Below, piece after piece: positions 1-9,751 of a stretch of 64,000 nt of DNA. The notes beneath the pieces are model-generated. The model worked only from the letters and a program-made list of their open reading frames with translations, was not told where the DNA came from and searched no databases. How positions within the stretch are numbered: position 1 is the first letter of the stretch; the number at the start of each line of letters is the position of its first letter. Origin of the DNA: Bacteroidales bacterium (GTDB lineage: Bacteria; Bacteroidota; Bacteroidia; Bacteroidales; UBA932); NCBI GenBank assembly GCA_016285175.1, contig JAEEQF010000003.1:1-64000 (forward strand), in the 5' to 3' direction. The translations under genes and the position numbers were made by a program.

Positions 1-2
1 AG

Positions 3-434
3 GACTATAAGATAAAGATGGAAGGTGACGTAAAGATGGCCGCCACCCAAACCCTCCAGGCCACCCGCGAGAACCTTGAGAAGCTCATTGTGGCGGAAGC
101 CGTGGACAAACCCGTCAAGGATGCCCTCTCGTCGGAGGAATTCGTCAAAGGCATCATCACCGCCGTGGCCCAGCGTTTCACCGCAGAGGAGTCGCAGGAC
201 CTGGCCCTGGTGCTGCCGGAAAACCTCAAGAAAGGACTGGAGCCCTTCGTGAAGAGCGAACTAGCCAAGGCCATCGGCAAGGGCGTGGAAGCCACTTTCT
301 CCAAAAGATTCAGCGGCGGCTTCCGGATCGGCCCCAAGGACGGCAGTTACTTCATCAGCTTCACGGAAGAGAACTTCCGGGAACTGGTGGGCGAATACCT
401 GCGTCCCGCCACCAAGAAAATCCTCTTCGGCTAG
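3..434 (+). CDS. V-type ATP synthase subunit E (5' end outside window)
   Basis: This is the C-terminal part of the peripheral-stalk subunit E of the V/A-type ATPase, which ties the catalytic A/B head to the membrane stator. The frame is open back to base 3, so the methionine at base 18 is probably internal and the true start lies upstream. Family members are near 190-200 residues and about 144 codons are visible here. The visible part ends with the conserved globular C-terminal region (around SKRFSGGFRIGPKDGSYFI). It is followed 3 bp later by the DUF2764 gene, then subunits A, B, D, I and K, the usual Bacteroidetes order. The identification rests on this operon position and on the C-terminal similarity. 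The length comparison is from family knowledge. Confidence 0.88.
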   Translation, partial: DYKIKMEGDVKMAATQTLQATRENLEKLIVAEAVDKPVKDALSSEEFVKGIITAVAQRFTAEESQDLALVLPENLKKGLEPFVKSELAKAIGKGVEATFSKRFSGGFRIGPKDGSYFISFTEENFRELVGEYLRPATKKILFG

Positions 435-437
435 GCC

Positions 438-1085
438 ATGGGCAATTACGAGTACATAATCTCCAGCCTCCCCTACCTTACGGCAGACTATAAGTATGCC
501 CAGGGCCAAGGCTTTGCCGATGTGCTCGCGGAAATCCGGAGAGACCTGGGAGAGAAAGACCTGGAGGCCCTTCAGTTCCTGCTGGACGGTTTCGACGAGA
601 AGAAATTGGACGCCAATTTCTATGCCGCCGCGCTTGGCCGGAAGGAGCCTTTCCTCCGGGAATATTTCCGCTTCGACCTTAACCTCCGCAACGCCAAGGT
701 CCGCTACCTTAACCGGGAACTGGGCCGGGAGCAGGAATTGGACGTGCTAAGCGGAATGGGCTCGGAAGAAGACCAGGGGCTGGATATCGACGGCTACCGC
801 TTCCGCGGAGGTGAATTCGAAGAAGCCGCCAAAGTGGAAGCCGTACTGGCAGGAGGGGACCTCCTGGAGCGGGAGAAGGGGCTGGACGATATTGTGTGGG
901 AGAAGGCCGACAACCTGGCGCTGTTTCACAGCTTCGACCTCACGGCCGTGCTCTCGTACGTGGCCAAACTGCACATCGTGGACCGCTGGCTGGCCCTGGA
1001 AGAGGAAACGGGCCGGGAACTGTTCCGCAAGCTGGTGGATGAGGTCCGGGGTACCTTTAAAGGAGTAGATTACAAAGAACAATAA
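438..1085 (+). CDS. DUF2764 family protein of V-type ATPase operon
   Basis: A 215-residue soluble protein of the DUF2764 family, found almost only between subunits E and A of bacterial V-type ATPase operons. It opens with the family-typical YxYIISSLPYL stretch (residues 4-14). The rest is predicted helical and charged, with no signal peptide or membrane segment. By position it may be an assembly or C-subunit-like connector, since no separate subunit C gene is present in this operon, but its biochemical role is not established. It starts 3 bp after subunit E and ends 5 bp before subunit A, so translational coupling is likely. Confidence 0.85.
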   Translation: MGNYEYIISSLPYLTADYKYAQGQGFADVLAEIRRDLGEKDLEALQFLLDGFDEKKLDANFYAAALGRKEPFLREYFRFDLNLRNAKVRYLNRELGREQELDVLSGMGSEEDQGLDIDGYRFRGGEFEEAAKVEAVLAGGDLLEREKGLDDIVWEKADNLALFHSFDLTAVLSYVAKLHIVDRWLALEEETGRELFRKLVDEVRGTFKGVDYKEQ

Positions 1086-1090
1086 CCAAT

Positions 1091-2833
1091 ATGAAGACAA
1101 AAGGGATAGTAACCGGTATCGTTTCCAACCTTGTTACCGTAGAGGTAGACGGGCCGGTTTCGGAGAATGAGATCTGCTACATCGAATCGCACGGCGTGAA
1201 GATGATGGCGGAGGTCATCAAAGTGAATGGCAGGAACGCATCGGTCCAGGTGTTCGAAAGCACCCGCGGCCTCAAAGGCGGCAACACCGTAGAGTTCGAA
1301 GGCCGGATGCTGGAAGCCACCCTGGGCCCCGGCCTGCTCTCCAGCGTGTACGACGGCCTGCAGAACGACCTTACCACCATGACGGACGTCTTCCTCAAGC
1401 GGGGAGAATACACGGAACCCATCAACCGGGAAAAGAAGTGGGACTTTACCCCCATCGCCCAAGCCGGGGATACCGTAGCGGCCGCCGACTGGCTGGGAGA
1501 GGTGAAGGAAGGCTGGCTGCCCCATAAGATCATGGTTCCCTTCTCCTTCCAGGGTTCCTATACCGTCAAATCCGTGAAGGAAGCCGGTTCCTACAACGTG
1601 GACACCGTCATTGCCGTCCTCACGGACGCTTCCGGTGCGGAGGTCCCCGTGACCATGGTGCAGAAATGGCCCGTGAAGATGGCCATCAAGGGCTACAGGG
1701 AAAAGCCGCGTCCGGACCGCATCATGGAAACCGGCGTCCGCGTAATAGACACCATGAATCCCATCGCGGAAGGCGGCACCGGCTTTATCCCGGGCCCCTT
1801 CGGCTGCGGAAAGACCGTGCTCCAGCACGCCATAGCCAAGCAGGGAGACGCCGATGTTATTGTGATGGCTGCCTGCGGTGAACGTGCCAACGAGGTGGTG
1901 GAAATCTTCACGGAATTCCCGGAGCTCATAGACCCGCACACCGGACGTCACCTGATGGAGCGTACCACCATCATCTGCAATACCTCCAACATGCCCGTGG
2001 CCGCCCGTGAGGCGTCCGTATACACGGCCATGACCATCTGCGAGTATTACCGCGCCATGGGCCTCAAGTGCCTCCTGCTGGCCGATTCCACCTCCCGCTG
2101 GGCCCAGGCCCTCCGTGAGATGAGTAACCGCATGGAGGAACTGCCGGGGGCCGATGCCTTCCCGGTGGACCTGTCGGCCATCATCTCCAACTTCTACTCC
2201 CGTGCGGGCATGGTTATCCTGAACAACGGGGAAAGGGGCGCCGTCACCTTCATCGGCACGGTATCCCCTGCCGGCGGTAACCTCAAGGAGCCCGTCACGG
2301 AATCCACCAAGAAGGCCGCCCGCTGCTTCTATGCCCTGGAACAGGGCCGGGCAGACCAAAAGCGATACCCTGCCGTGGGCCCGCTGGAATCCTATTCCAA
2401 ATACCTGGAATATCCGGAAATCATAGGTTACCTGAACAAGACCGTGGAAGAAGGCTGGGTGGAGAAAGTGCTGTCGGCCAAGAATATCATCCGCCGCGGC
2501 AAGGAAGCCGCCGAACAGATCAACATCCTGGGCGACGACGGCGTTCCCATGAGTTATCACGTGAGTTTCTGGAAGAGCGAACTGGTGGACTTCATCATCC
2601 TCCAGCAGGACGGCTTCGACCCGGTGGATTCGCTCTGCCCCATGGACCGGCAGCGCTTTATGCTGGATCTGGTCCTCAAGGTGTGCGAGAAGGACTACGA
2701 CTTTGAAGATTTCGAGAAATGCCGGGAATTCTTCAAGAACCTCATCAACGAACTCCGCCAGATGAACTACTCCGTGTACGAGAGCGAGCAGTTCTGGGCC
2801 TACAACGAAACCGTTAAGAAAATGACTGCTTAG
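1091..2833 (+). CDS. atpA: V-type ATP synthase subunit A (catalytic)
   Basis: The catalytic A subunit (580 aa) of the V/A-type ATPase. The P-loop GPFGCGKT lies near residues 235-242, and a GERANE motif follows near residue 263. The A-specific non-homologous insert lies between the N-terminal barrel and the P-loop. The length is normal for the family. The enzyme couples ATP hydrolysis or synthesis to ion movement together with B (3:3 head), the D rotor shaft and the I/K membrane parts. The gene is 5 bp behind DUF2764 and 3 bp ahead of subunit B in the same transcript. Confidence 0.97.
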   Translation: MKTKGIVTGIVSNLVTVEVDGPVSENEICYIESHGVKMMAEVIKVNGRNASVQVFESTRGLKGGNTVEFEGRMLEATLGPGLLSSVYDGLQNDLTTMTDVFLKRGEYTEPINREKKWDFTPIAQAGDTVAAADWLGEVKEGWLPHKIMVPFSFQGSYTVKSVKEAGSYNVDTVIAVLTDASGAEVPVTMVQKWPVKMAIKGYREKPRPDRIMETGVRVIDTMNPIAEGGTGFIPGPFGCGKTVLQHAIAKQGDADVIVMAACGERANEVVEIFTEFPELIDPHTGRHLMERTTIICNTSNMPVAAREASVYTAMTICEYYRAMGLKCLLLADSTSRWAQALREMSNRMEELPGADAFPVDLSAIISNFYSRAGMVILNNGERGAVTFIGTVSPAGGNLKEPVTESTKKAARCFYALEQGRADQKRYPAVGPLESYSKYLEYPEIIGYLNKTVEEGWVEKVLSAKNIIRRGKEAAEQINILGDDGVPMSYHVSFWKSELVDFIILQQDGFDPVDSLCPMDRQRFMLDLVLKVCEKDYDFEDFEKCREFFKNLINELRQMNYSVYESEQFWAYNETVKKMTA

Positions 2834-2836
2834 ATT

Positions 2837-4156
2837 ATGGCAACAAAAGCATACCAAAGAATCTATACCAGGCTGGAAGGCATCACCAAGGCAACCGTAA
2901 GCCTCCGGGCCCAGGGCATTTCCAACGATGAGCTGGCCATTGTGGGCGGAAAACTGGCCCAGGTGGTGCGCATCAAGGGAGAGATGGTCACCCTGCAGAT
3001 CTTCTCCGGAACGGAAGGCATCCCTACGGATGCGGAAGTCACCTTCCTGGGAGAACCCCCTGCACTCAAGGTCTCGGAGCAGCTTGCCGGGCGTTTCTTC
3101 GACGCCTACGGGCATCCCATCGACGGAGGTCCGGAGATAGAGGGGGAAGAGCGCCAGATCGGCGGCCCTTCCGTGAACCCGTACAAGCGCCGCCAGCCCT
3201 CGCAGCTCATTCCCACTGGCATCGCCGGCATCGACCTCAACAACACCCTGGTATCCGGCCAGAAAATTCCCTTCTTCGCAGACCCGGACCAGCCCTACAA
3301 CCAGGTAATGGCCGATGTGGCCATCCGGGCCGACGTGGACAAGATCATCCTGGGCGGCATGGGCCTGTCCAACGACGATTACCTGTACTTCCGCGGCCGC
3401 TTTGAGGCCGCAGGCGCCCTGGACAAGATCATCTGCTTCATCAACACCACGGAGAATCCACCCGTGGAGCGCCTCCTGGTGCCGGATATGGCCCTCACGG
3501 CGGCCGAATACTTTGCCGTGGACAAAAACGAGAAGGTGCTGGTGCTCCTCACGGACATGACACTTTATGCCGACGCCCTCTCCATCGTGAGCAACCGCAT
3601 GGACCAGATCCCTTCCAAGGATTCCATGCCGGGTTCCCTGTACAGCGACTTGGCCAAGATCTATGAAAAAGCCGTGCAGTTGCCCACGGGGGGCTCCATC
3701 ACCATCATCGCGGTTACAACGCTCAACGACGGCGACATCACCCATGCCATCCCGGACAACACCGGTTACATCACGGAAGGCCAGTTGTACCTCAAGGCCG
3801 ATACGGACACCGGAAAGGTGATCATCGACCCCTTCCGTTCCCTGTCCAGACTTAAACAATTGGTACAGAACAAGAAGACGCGCGAAGACCACAGCCAGGT
3901 GATGAACGCTTCCGTACGCCTCTATGCCGATGCGCAGAACGCCAAGACCAAACTGGAGAACGGCTTCGACCTCTCCGACTACGACCACCGCTGTCTCTCC
4001 TACGCCAAGGACTATGCCCGCGAACTCCTGGCCATCGACGTGAACATCTCCATCACGGAGATGCTGGATACGGCCTGGAAGCTTTTCGGCAAGTATTTCA
4101 GTCCCGCCGAGACCGGTATCAAACAGGCACTCATCGATAAATATTGGAAATCCTAA
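2837..4156 (+). CDS. atpB: V-type ATP synthase subunit B (regulatory)
   Basis: The non-catalytic B subunit (439 aa), homologous to A but without a classical P-loop. The equivalent segment reads SGQKIPFFADPDQPYNQ near residue 140, and SNRMDQIPSKDSMPGSLYSDL is conserved near residue 253. It alternates with A in the hexameric head and contributes to the nucleotide site from the neighbouring subunit. The length matches the family. The subunit D start codon follows the stop directly (4157), showing tight operon packing. Confidence 0.96.
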   Translation: MATKAYQRIYTRLEGITKATVSLRAQGISNDELAIVGGKLAQVVRIKGEMVTLQIFSGTEGIPTDAEVTFLGEPPALKVSEQLAGRFFDAYGHPIDGGPEIEGEERQIGGPSVNPYKRRQPSQLIPTGIAGIDLNNTLVSGQKIPFFADPDQPYNQVMADVAIRADVDKIILGGMGLSNDDYLYFRGRFEAAGALDKIICFINTTENPPVERLLVPDMALTAAEYFAVDKNEKVLVLLTDMTLYADALSIVSNRMDQIPSKDSMPGSLYSDLAKIYEKAVQLPTGGSITIIAVTTLNDGDITHAIPDNTGYITEGQLYLKADTDTGKVIIDPFRSLSRLKQLVQNKKTREDHSQVMNASVRLYADAQNAKTKLENGFDLSDYDHRCLSYAKDYARELLAIDVNISITEMLDTAWKLFGKYFSPAETGIKQALIDKYWKS

Positions 4157-4765
4157 ATGGCCATCAAATTCCAATACAACAAGACATCGCTGACGGAACT
4201 GGGCAAGCAGCTCAAGGTGCGGCAGCGGGCTCTCCCTACCCTGCAGAACAAGGAGAGCGCGCTGCGGCTGGAGGTGCGAAAGGCCAAGGCCGACAGCGAG
4301 CGCCTGATTGAAGAGTTGGACGAGGCCCTCAGGAAGTACGACTATCTCTCCGCGCTCTGGAACGAATTCCAGCCGGGTCTCATAGAGATAACGGACGTGG
4401 ACCTTTTCACCAAGAAGGTGGCCGGCGTGAAGACGCCCGCCCTGGGAGAAATCCATTACAGGATCCTGCCCTTCAATGCCTTCGTAAAGCCCGCCTGGTT
4501 TGCCGACGGAGTGGCTATCCTCAAGGAACTGAGCCGCCTGGGCATAGAGAGCGAGGTATATAAGGAAAAGGCCCGCATCCTGGACTACAACCGCCGGAAG
4601 ACCACCCAGAAGGTGAACCTGTACGAAAAGGTGCAGATTCCCGGCTACCAGGAAGCCATCCGCAAGATCAAGCGCTATATGGAAGACGAGGAGAACCTGT
4701 CCAAGGCCTCGTCCAAGATTGTGAAGAAACGTCACGCAGAGGAAGAGGAGGCCTCCCAGTTATGA
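4157..4765 (+). CDS. atpD: V-type ATP synthase subunit D (central rotor shaft)
   Basis: A 202-residue protein with the long N- and C-terminal helices expected for the rotor shaft subunit D. The N-terminal helix has KTSLTELGKQLKVRQRALP, and the C-terminal helix has RKIKRYMEDEENLSKASSKIVKK. It transmits rotation from the A/B head to the membrane ring. Its stop codon overlaps the start of subunit I in an ATGA arrangement (4762-4765), a sign of translational coupling. Confidence 0.93.
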   Translation: MAIKFQYNKTSLTELGKQLKVRQRALPTLQNKESALRLEVRKAKADSERLIEELDEALRKYDYLSALWNEFQPGLIEITDVDLFTKKVAGVKTPALGEIHYRILPFNAFVKPAWFADGVAILKELSRLGIESEVYKEKARILDYNRRKTTQKVNLYEKVQIPGYQEAIRKIKRYMEDEENLSKASSKIVKKRHAEEEEASQL

Positions 4766-6549
4766 TTACCCGCATGACCAAATACGCCTTCGTGCTCCTT
4801 AACGGGCAGCAGGAATCTCTGGTGGAACAGTTGCAGGAACTGGGCCTGATGGACATCACCCGCAGCGTGAAACCGGTGGATGAGGCCTCGCAGGATATAT
4901 CGGCCGAACTGGACCTGATGAACGGACTCATCCAGGGACTCCGGAAGGTGGATATCCCGGAAGGGACGGAAGTGGTTACCAGGGAGGAGGAAGACCTTGT
5001 CCGGCTTGCCGGCGGCACCCTCATGCTCTACTCGAACACCCTGGAACAGGTAAAACACCTGGAGAAGGAAATCCAGGCCAGGAAGGTCTGGGGCAGCTTC
5101 GATCCGGAAATTGTCCAGCAGCTCTCCGACGCAGGCGTTCCCCTGCACTTCCATAAACTGAGCAGCAAACTCTTCAAGGAAGAATGGGAACAGCAGTACG
5201 TCCTCACGGTGGTGAGCCAGGAGAAGGACGGCGTTTACTTTGTGGTGGCGGGCGAAGATCCGCTCCCCGGAGAGGTTCCCATCCCTTCCGGAGACATATC
5301 CCAGGCCCAAAGCGCCCTGGAGGAGAAAGAACGCTTCCTGCATTCTCTGGAAGGAGAAATCCTGGGCCTTCAGCACCGTATCCCGGAACTGGAAGCCCGC
5401 TGCAGGGACGCTTACGCCCAGCTGGACCGCCATCTGGCCACTGTGAGCGCCGTTCCCGCCGCAGAGAATACCATCGTCACCCTGGTGGGATATGCCCCTA
5501 CTGAAAAGGACGAAGAAGTCTCAGCGGTTTTGGACAACATCGGCGTCTTCTACTTCAAGGAGGCGGCCTCCGCAGCGGACAATCCGCCCATCCAACTCAA
5601 GAACAACTGGTTCGTACGCCAGTTCGAGACCCTTACGGACATGTACGGCCGGCCGGACTATAACGAGTTCGACCCCACCCCGTACCTCTCCATCTTCTTC
5701 CTGCTCTTCTTTGCCATGTGCATGGGAGATGCCGGATACGGACTGATGCTCCTGGTCGCAGGCATCCTGCTCAGGAAAGTGGACAGTTTCAAGGACCTGG
5801 CGCCGCTGGTAACCATCCTGGGCGCAGGTACCTTCGTGGTGGGTATAGTCATGCACACCTTCTTCGGTGTGGACATCTCCACCCTTTCCTGGATCCCGTC
5901 CTGGCTCAAGTCAATTATGATCACCGGAACCATCGCCGGATTTGAAGCCCAGATGGTGCTGGCGCTGGCAATAGGTATCGTCCACCTGTGCCTGGCCATG
6001 GTGGTAAAGACCGTTTACGCCACCCGGAACAAGGGATTCCTGGGTGCACTCAGCACCTGGGGCTGGACCCTGCTCATCGTGGGCGGCGTGGTTGTGGCGG
6101 CCCTCGCCATGCTGAATTTCATCCCGAAGCCCATCCTTAAATGGGTGGTCATCGGCCTGGGCGTCGTATCGGCCCTGGGCATCTTCCTTTTCAACGACAT
6201 CAAGCGGAATCCGCTCAAGAACATAGGCGCTGGGCTCTGGGAAACCTACAACACGGTAACCGGCCTGCTGGGAGACGTGCTCAGTTACCTGCGTCTGTAT
6301 GCGTTGGGACTGGCCGGCGGCATGCTGGGCAAGGCCTTCAACGACATTGCCTCCATGACCCTGGGAGACGGTTCCCTGGGCCCCGGCTGGATCTTCTTTG
6401 CCCTCATCCTGCTTGTAGGGCATGCCCTGAACCTGGCCATGTGCTGCCTGGGCGCATTCGTACACCCGCTCCGTCTTAACTTCCTGGAGTTCTTCAAGAA
6501 TTCCGGCTACGACGGGAAGGGACGTAGTTACAGACCCGTGAAGAAATAA
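4762..6549 (+). CDS. atpI: V-type ATP synthase subunit I (membrane stator)
   Basis: Subunit I (595 aa), the a-subunit counterpart of the V-type ATPase. Residues 1 to about 300 form a soluble coiled arm. The C-terminal half carries about seven hydrophobic segments, beginning at YLSIFFLLFFAMCMGDAGYG near residue 311. It ends in the conserved GLLGDVLSYLRLYALGLAGG block (about residues 500-520), whose arginine is expected to face the ring carboxylate. It forms the ion half-channels and the static link to the peripheral stalk. Subunit K follows after a 21-bp, very A/T-rich gap. Confidence 0.95.
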   Translation: MITRMTKYAFVLLNGQQESLVEQLQELGLMDITRSVKPVDEASQDISAELDLMNGLIQGLRKVDIPEGTEVVTREEEDLVRLAGGTLMLYSNTLEQVKHLEKEIQARKVWGSFDPEIVQQLSDAGVPLHFHKLSSKLFKEEWEQQYVLTVVSQEKDGVYFVVAGEDPLPGEVPIPSGDISQAQSALEEKERFLHSLEGEILGLQHRIPELEARCRDAYAQLDRHLATVSAVPAAENTIVTLVGYAPTEKDEEVSAVLDNIGVFYFKEAASAADNPPIQLKNNWFVRQFETLTDMYGRPDYNEFDPTPYLSIFFLLFFAMCMGDAGYGLMLLVAGILLRKVDSFKDLAPLVTILGAGTFVVGIVMHTFFGVDISTLSWIPSWLKSIMITGTIAGFEAQMVLALAIGIVHLCLAMVVKTVYATRNKGFLGALSTWGWTLLIVGGVVVAALAMLNFIPKPILKWVVIGLGVVSALGIFLFNDIKRNPLKNIGAGLWETYNTVTGLLGDVLSYLRLYALGLAGGMLGKAFNDIASMTLGDGSLGPGWIFFALILLVGHALNLAMCCLGAFVHPLRLNFLEFFKNSGYDGKGRSYRPVKK

Positions 6550-7011
<462 letters not shown>

Positions 7012-8322
7012 ATGCGCGGAGCCCGGCTAGCTGTATACATGCTATCCGCCGCCATGCTGCTGGCAGGCTGCGGATACAGGGCACCCATGCACAAGAGAGT
7101 GATCCCGGAAGCGGACAATCCCGCTTTCGGGATTATCCGTCCTGCCTACAGGGAAATGGCCGCTACCGTCGCAGAGAGCACCGGCCTGCTCCCCACCCAG
7201 GGTAACCAGGTGAGTATCATTCCTGTAAGTACGGACCGCCTGGAGTGGATGCTGGAACAGATGCGGCAGGCACGGGAATCCATCTACATAGACATCTACC
7301 GTTTCCGGGTAGACTCCGGCGGCGCATTCCTCTACAGCATCCTGGAGGAAAAGGCCCGTGCCGGCCTGGATGTCCGCATAATCGCGGACAAGGGAGCCAA
7401 CAGGACTTCGGACCTTAAGAAGCTGAAGCAGCTGGAGAACGCGGGCGCCAAGGTAGAGTTTTTCCGCTTCCCGGTATGGGTGGCCGATTACATCCTGCCG
7501 CCCATAGCCACCACCCACCGCGACCACCGGAAAATCATGATCATCGACGGGGAGATCGCCTATATCGGCGGACGGAACCTGGCCGATTACTATTACTTTG
7601 AGTGGAAAGACCTGGATGCGTGCTATTCCGGTCCCGTAGTGGCCCAGCTGGCCCAGGTCTTTCAGGAAAACTGGAACCGCGTGTCACCGGACACCCCGTC
7701 CGTTTCCCTGAAGCCGGCGGGCGATGCCATCGGAAAGATACCGCCTCCCGCAACCGTCCCGCAGTTTTCCGGGAAAACCATACAGATTATCCCCGACTCC
7801 CCCAGCGACAAGAGCCTGCCCCTGCGGGACGCCTTTGAACTGGCCGTAGAACAGGCCCGGGACTATTTCTACTTCCAGAGCCCGTACCTTCCGCCGCCCC
7901 CTTCCACCGTGCAGAAGTTAAAGGAAGCCGCCCTCCGCGGTGTAGACGTGCGTTGGATGGTTCCTGCCAAGAATGATATCTTCTTCCAGAAATGGATGGG
8001 AGAGACCCTGTATAAAGGCTACATGAAAAGCGGCATCCGCATCTTCGAATGGCAGGAAGACATGCTGCACAACAAGCTGTACATATCGGACGACTACATT
8101 ACCTGCATCGGCTCCACCAATGCGGACAACCTCAGTTTCTTCCTCAATTACGAGGTTTCGTCCATCATATACGATGAAGAGGTGGCCCGGAGCACCAAAG
8201 AAACCTTCCTGAAAGAACAGGAAAACTGCAAGGAAATCACCCTGAAAGATGTAGAAGAATGGGGCGCCCTGCGCCTGCTGCGCAACTGGCTGTTCCGCGT
8301 GGTAGGCGGCCCCGTGGGCTAG
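7012..8322 (+). CDS. Phospholipase D-like lipoprotein (cardiolipin synthase-like)
   Basis: A 436-residue lipoprotein (signal peptide with lipobox LLAGC, residues 16-20) with two HKD phosphodiesterase motifs: HRKIMIIDG near residues 170-178 and HNKLYISDD near residues 352-361. The two motifs make one active site typical of cardiolipin synthases and periplasmic phospholipase D-like proteins. The substrate cannot be told from sequence. The start codon abuts the subunit K stop with no gap, so it is co-transcribed with the ATPase. The stop codon shares the tetranucleotide CTAG (8319-8322) with the stop of the convergent yggS. Confidence 0.85.
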   Translation: MRGARLAVYMLSAAMLLAGCGYRAPMHKRVIPEADNPAFGIIRPAYREMAATVAESTGLLPTQGNQVSIIPVSTDRLEWMLEQMRQARESIYIDIYRFRVDSGGAFLYSILEEKARAGLDVRIIADKGANRTSDLKKLKQLENAGAKVEFFRFPVWVADYILPPIATTHRDHRKIMIIDGEIAYIGGRNLADYYYFEWKDLDACYSGPVVAQLAQVFQENWNRVSPDTPSVSLKPAGDAIGKIPPPATVPQFSGKTIQIIPDSPSDKSLPLRDAFELAVEQARDYFYFQSPYLPPPPSTVQKLKEAALRGVDVRWMVPAKNDIFFQKWMGETLYKGYMKSGIRIFEWQEDMLHNKLYISDDYITCIGSTNADNLSFFLNYEVSSIIYDEEVARSTKETFLKEQENCKEITLKDVEEWGALRLLRNWLFRVVGGPVG

Positions 8323-8993
8323 TATTCCCGAGGGCCGAAGATATCCGTCCCAATCCGCACCATGGTGGCCCCGTGCCTCACGGCCAGCGGCCAGTCCCCC
8401 GACATCCCGATGGACAACTGATCGAAGCCCGGAATCCCCAGGGCTTTAATTTTGTTGAACAGGGCTTCAATCCGGGCAAAATCGGCCTCCACCACAGACA
8501 TATCGTCCGTATTGGTGGCCATGCCCATCAATCCCCTGATCCTGACTCCGGTAAGCGGAGCAGGCACACCCTCATAAACCTCCTTCGCTTCGCCTGCTAT
8601 TGACAGGATTTCTTCCTCTGTAAAGCCTGTCTTGGTTTCCTCGGCGCCCAGATGGAGTTCCAAAAGGATGTCTATACATTTGGAATTTGCTGTGCACCAA
8701 TTGTTTATTGCCTCAAGCAGGTGAAATGAGTCCACGGACTGCACCATGGTAACGTAGGGCAGTACCAGTTTGAGCTTGTTGGTCTGGAGATGGCCGATGA
8801 AATGCCACTCCACATCGGAGGGCATCTGCGGCGCCTTGGCCGCGAGCTCCTGCGGGCGGTTCTCTCCAAAGAGCCGCTGTCCGGCATTGTAGGCCTCCAT
8901 GAGGCGTTCTACCGGATGGAATTTGGACACAGCTACCAGGCGGACACCGGAGGGCAGCGCATCACGAAGGGTATGAAGGGCTTGTGTTACCAT
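8319..8993 (-). CDS. yggS: YggS-family PLP homeostasis protein
   Basis: A 224-residue pyridoxal-phosphate-binding barrel protein of the YggS/PLPBP family, which buffers PLP and affects amino-acid balance but has no known catalytic reaction. The PLP lysine is K24 in VRLVAVSKF. The phosphate site is near the C-terminus (LSIGMSGDWPLAV and GATMVRIGTDIFG). It begins 7 bp inside the end of the PAP2 gene and is probably the last gene of the DUF349-yidC-PAP2-yggS transcript. Confidence 0.95.
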   Translation of the reverse strand: MVTQALHTLRDALPSGVRLVAVSKFHPVERLMEAYNAGQRLFGENRPQELAAKAPQMPSDVEWHFIGHLQTNKLKLVLPYVTMVQSVDSFHLLEAINNWCTANSKCIDILLELHLGAEETKTGFTEEEILSIAGEAKEVYEGVPAPLTGVRIRGLMGMATNTDDMSVVEADFARIEALFNKIKALGIPGFDQLSIGMSGDWPLAVRHGATMVRIGTDIFGPREY

Positions 8994-9751
8994 TGCAAAG
9001 CAAGAGAAAGGCCGATTGCAGAGCCACAGGGCGTAGCTGCGGCATAAGGAAGTGCCTGGAACTGATAGTTCCTGCCCGTAACCATCTTTGAATCCAGATG
9101 GAACAGTTTCCGCTCAAACGGAAGGAGCCAATAGGCAGCATTGGCACATAAGATGCCGAAACCGGCACCGGCTATTACGTCACTGGTCCAGTGCCAGTTG
9201 TTCCAGATACGCATGAAAGCGGTTAGCCCGGCTACCGAATAGGCCGCCAGGCCCCACCAGGTACCATATTCCAGGCGGATTATTTCCGCTCCGGCAAAGG
9301 CAGTGACCGTGTGTCCGGAAGGGAAAGAACGCGTCCCTCCGTTGGGACGGGGAGAATCCGTCAGATACTTGAAACCCTGTGCACAGGCGGTAACCAGCGC
9401 AAAAGTGGTGGCGGCCGTGAGAAGGTGCTCCCAGGCTCCGTGCTTCCCTGCCCCACACAGTCCTGCGATGGTATAGGAAACCAGAGGAGCATACTGGAGA
9501 TAGTTGTCAAACTGATAATCGGCTCCGCCGGTCCAGGACAGGACCCGGTCCCGGACGGGGATGTTCACCTTCTCCATATACCAGGGGGAAAGGGCACAGA
9601 TTGCCCCCACTCCCACAAGGGAGGCGGGGGCAATCAGTTTTTCCCATTTGAACTGTTCCGCTGCCGTATACGTGGAATCCCTTCGTTGCGCCTGCAGGGG
9701 TTGCAGGGCAAGGATGAGGAGGACGGCCGGCAGGAACAGGAAACGCTTCAT
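8987..9751 (-). CDS. PAP2-family membrane phosphatase
   Basis: A 254-residue type 2 phosphatidic-acid phosphatase (lipid phosphatase) with the three signature parts: K128...R135-P, PSGH at 144-147, and R181...H187...D191. A signal peptide (MKRFLFLPAVLL...LQAQ) precedes it, so the active site should be periplasmic. Likely substrates are undecaprenyl pyrophosphate or lipid A phosphates; the sequence alone does not decide. I place the start at 9751 because it gives the signal peptide. The frame extends upstream only through antisense-like, Asp/Gly-rich sequence inside yidC. The ATG overlaps the yidC stop by one base (TAATG). Confidence 0.9.
   Translation of the reverse strand: MKRFLFLPAVLLILALQPLQAQRRDSTYTAAEQFKWEKLIAPASLVGVGAICALSPWYMEKVNIPVRDRVLSWTGGADYQFDNYLQYAPLVSYTIAGLCGAGKHGAWEHLLTAATTFALVTACAQGFKYLTDSPRPNGGTRSFPSGHTVTAFAGAEIIRLEYGTWWGLAAYSVAGLTAFMRIWNNWHWTSDVIAGAGFGILCANAAYWLLPFERKLFHLDSKMVTGRNYQFQALPYAAATPCGSAIGLSLALQW

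Noticed and set aside
1070..4735. Long open frame antisense to the ATPase genes
   Set aside because: It is a by-product of GC-rich third codon positions of genes with clear families on the other strand. It has no start context and no recognisable domain.
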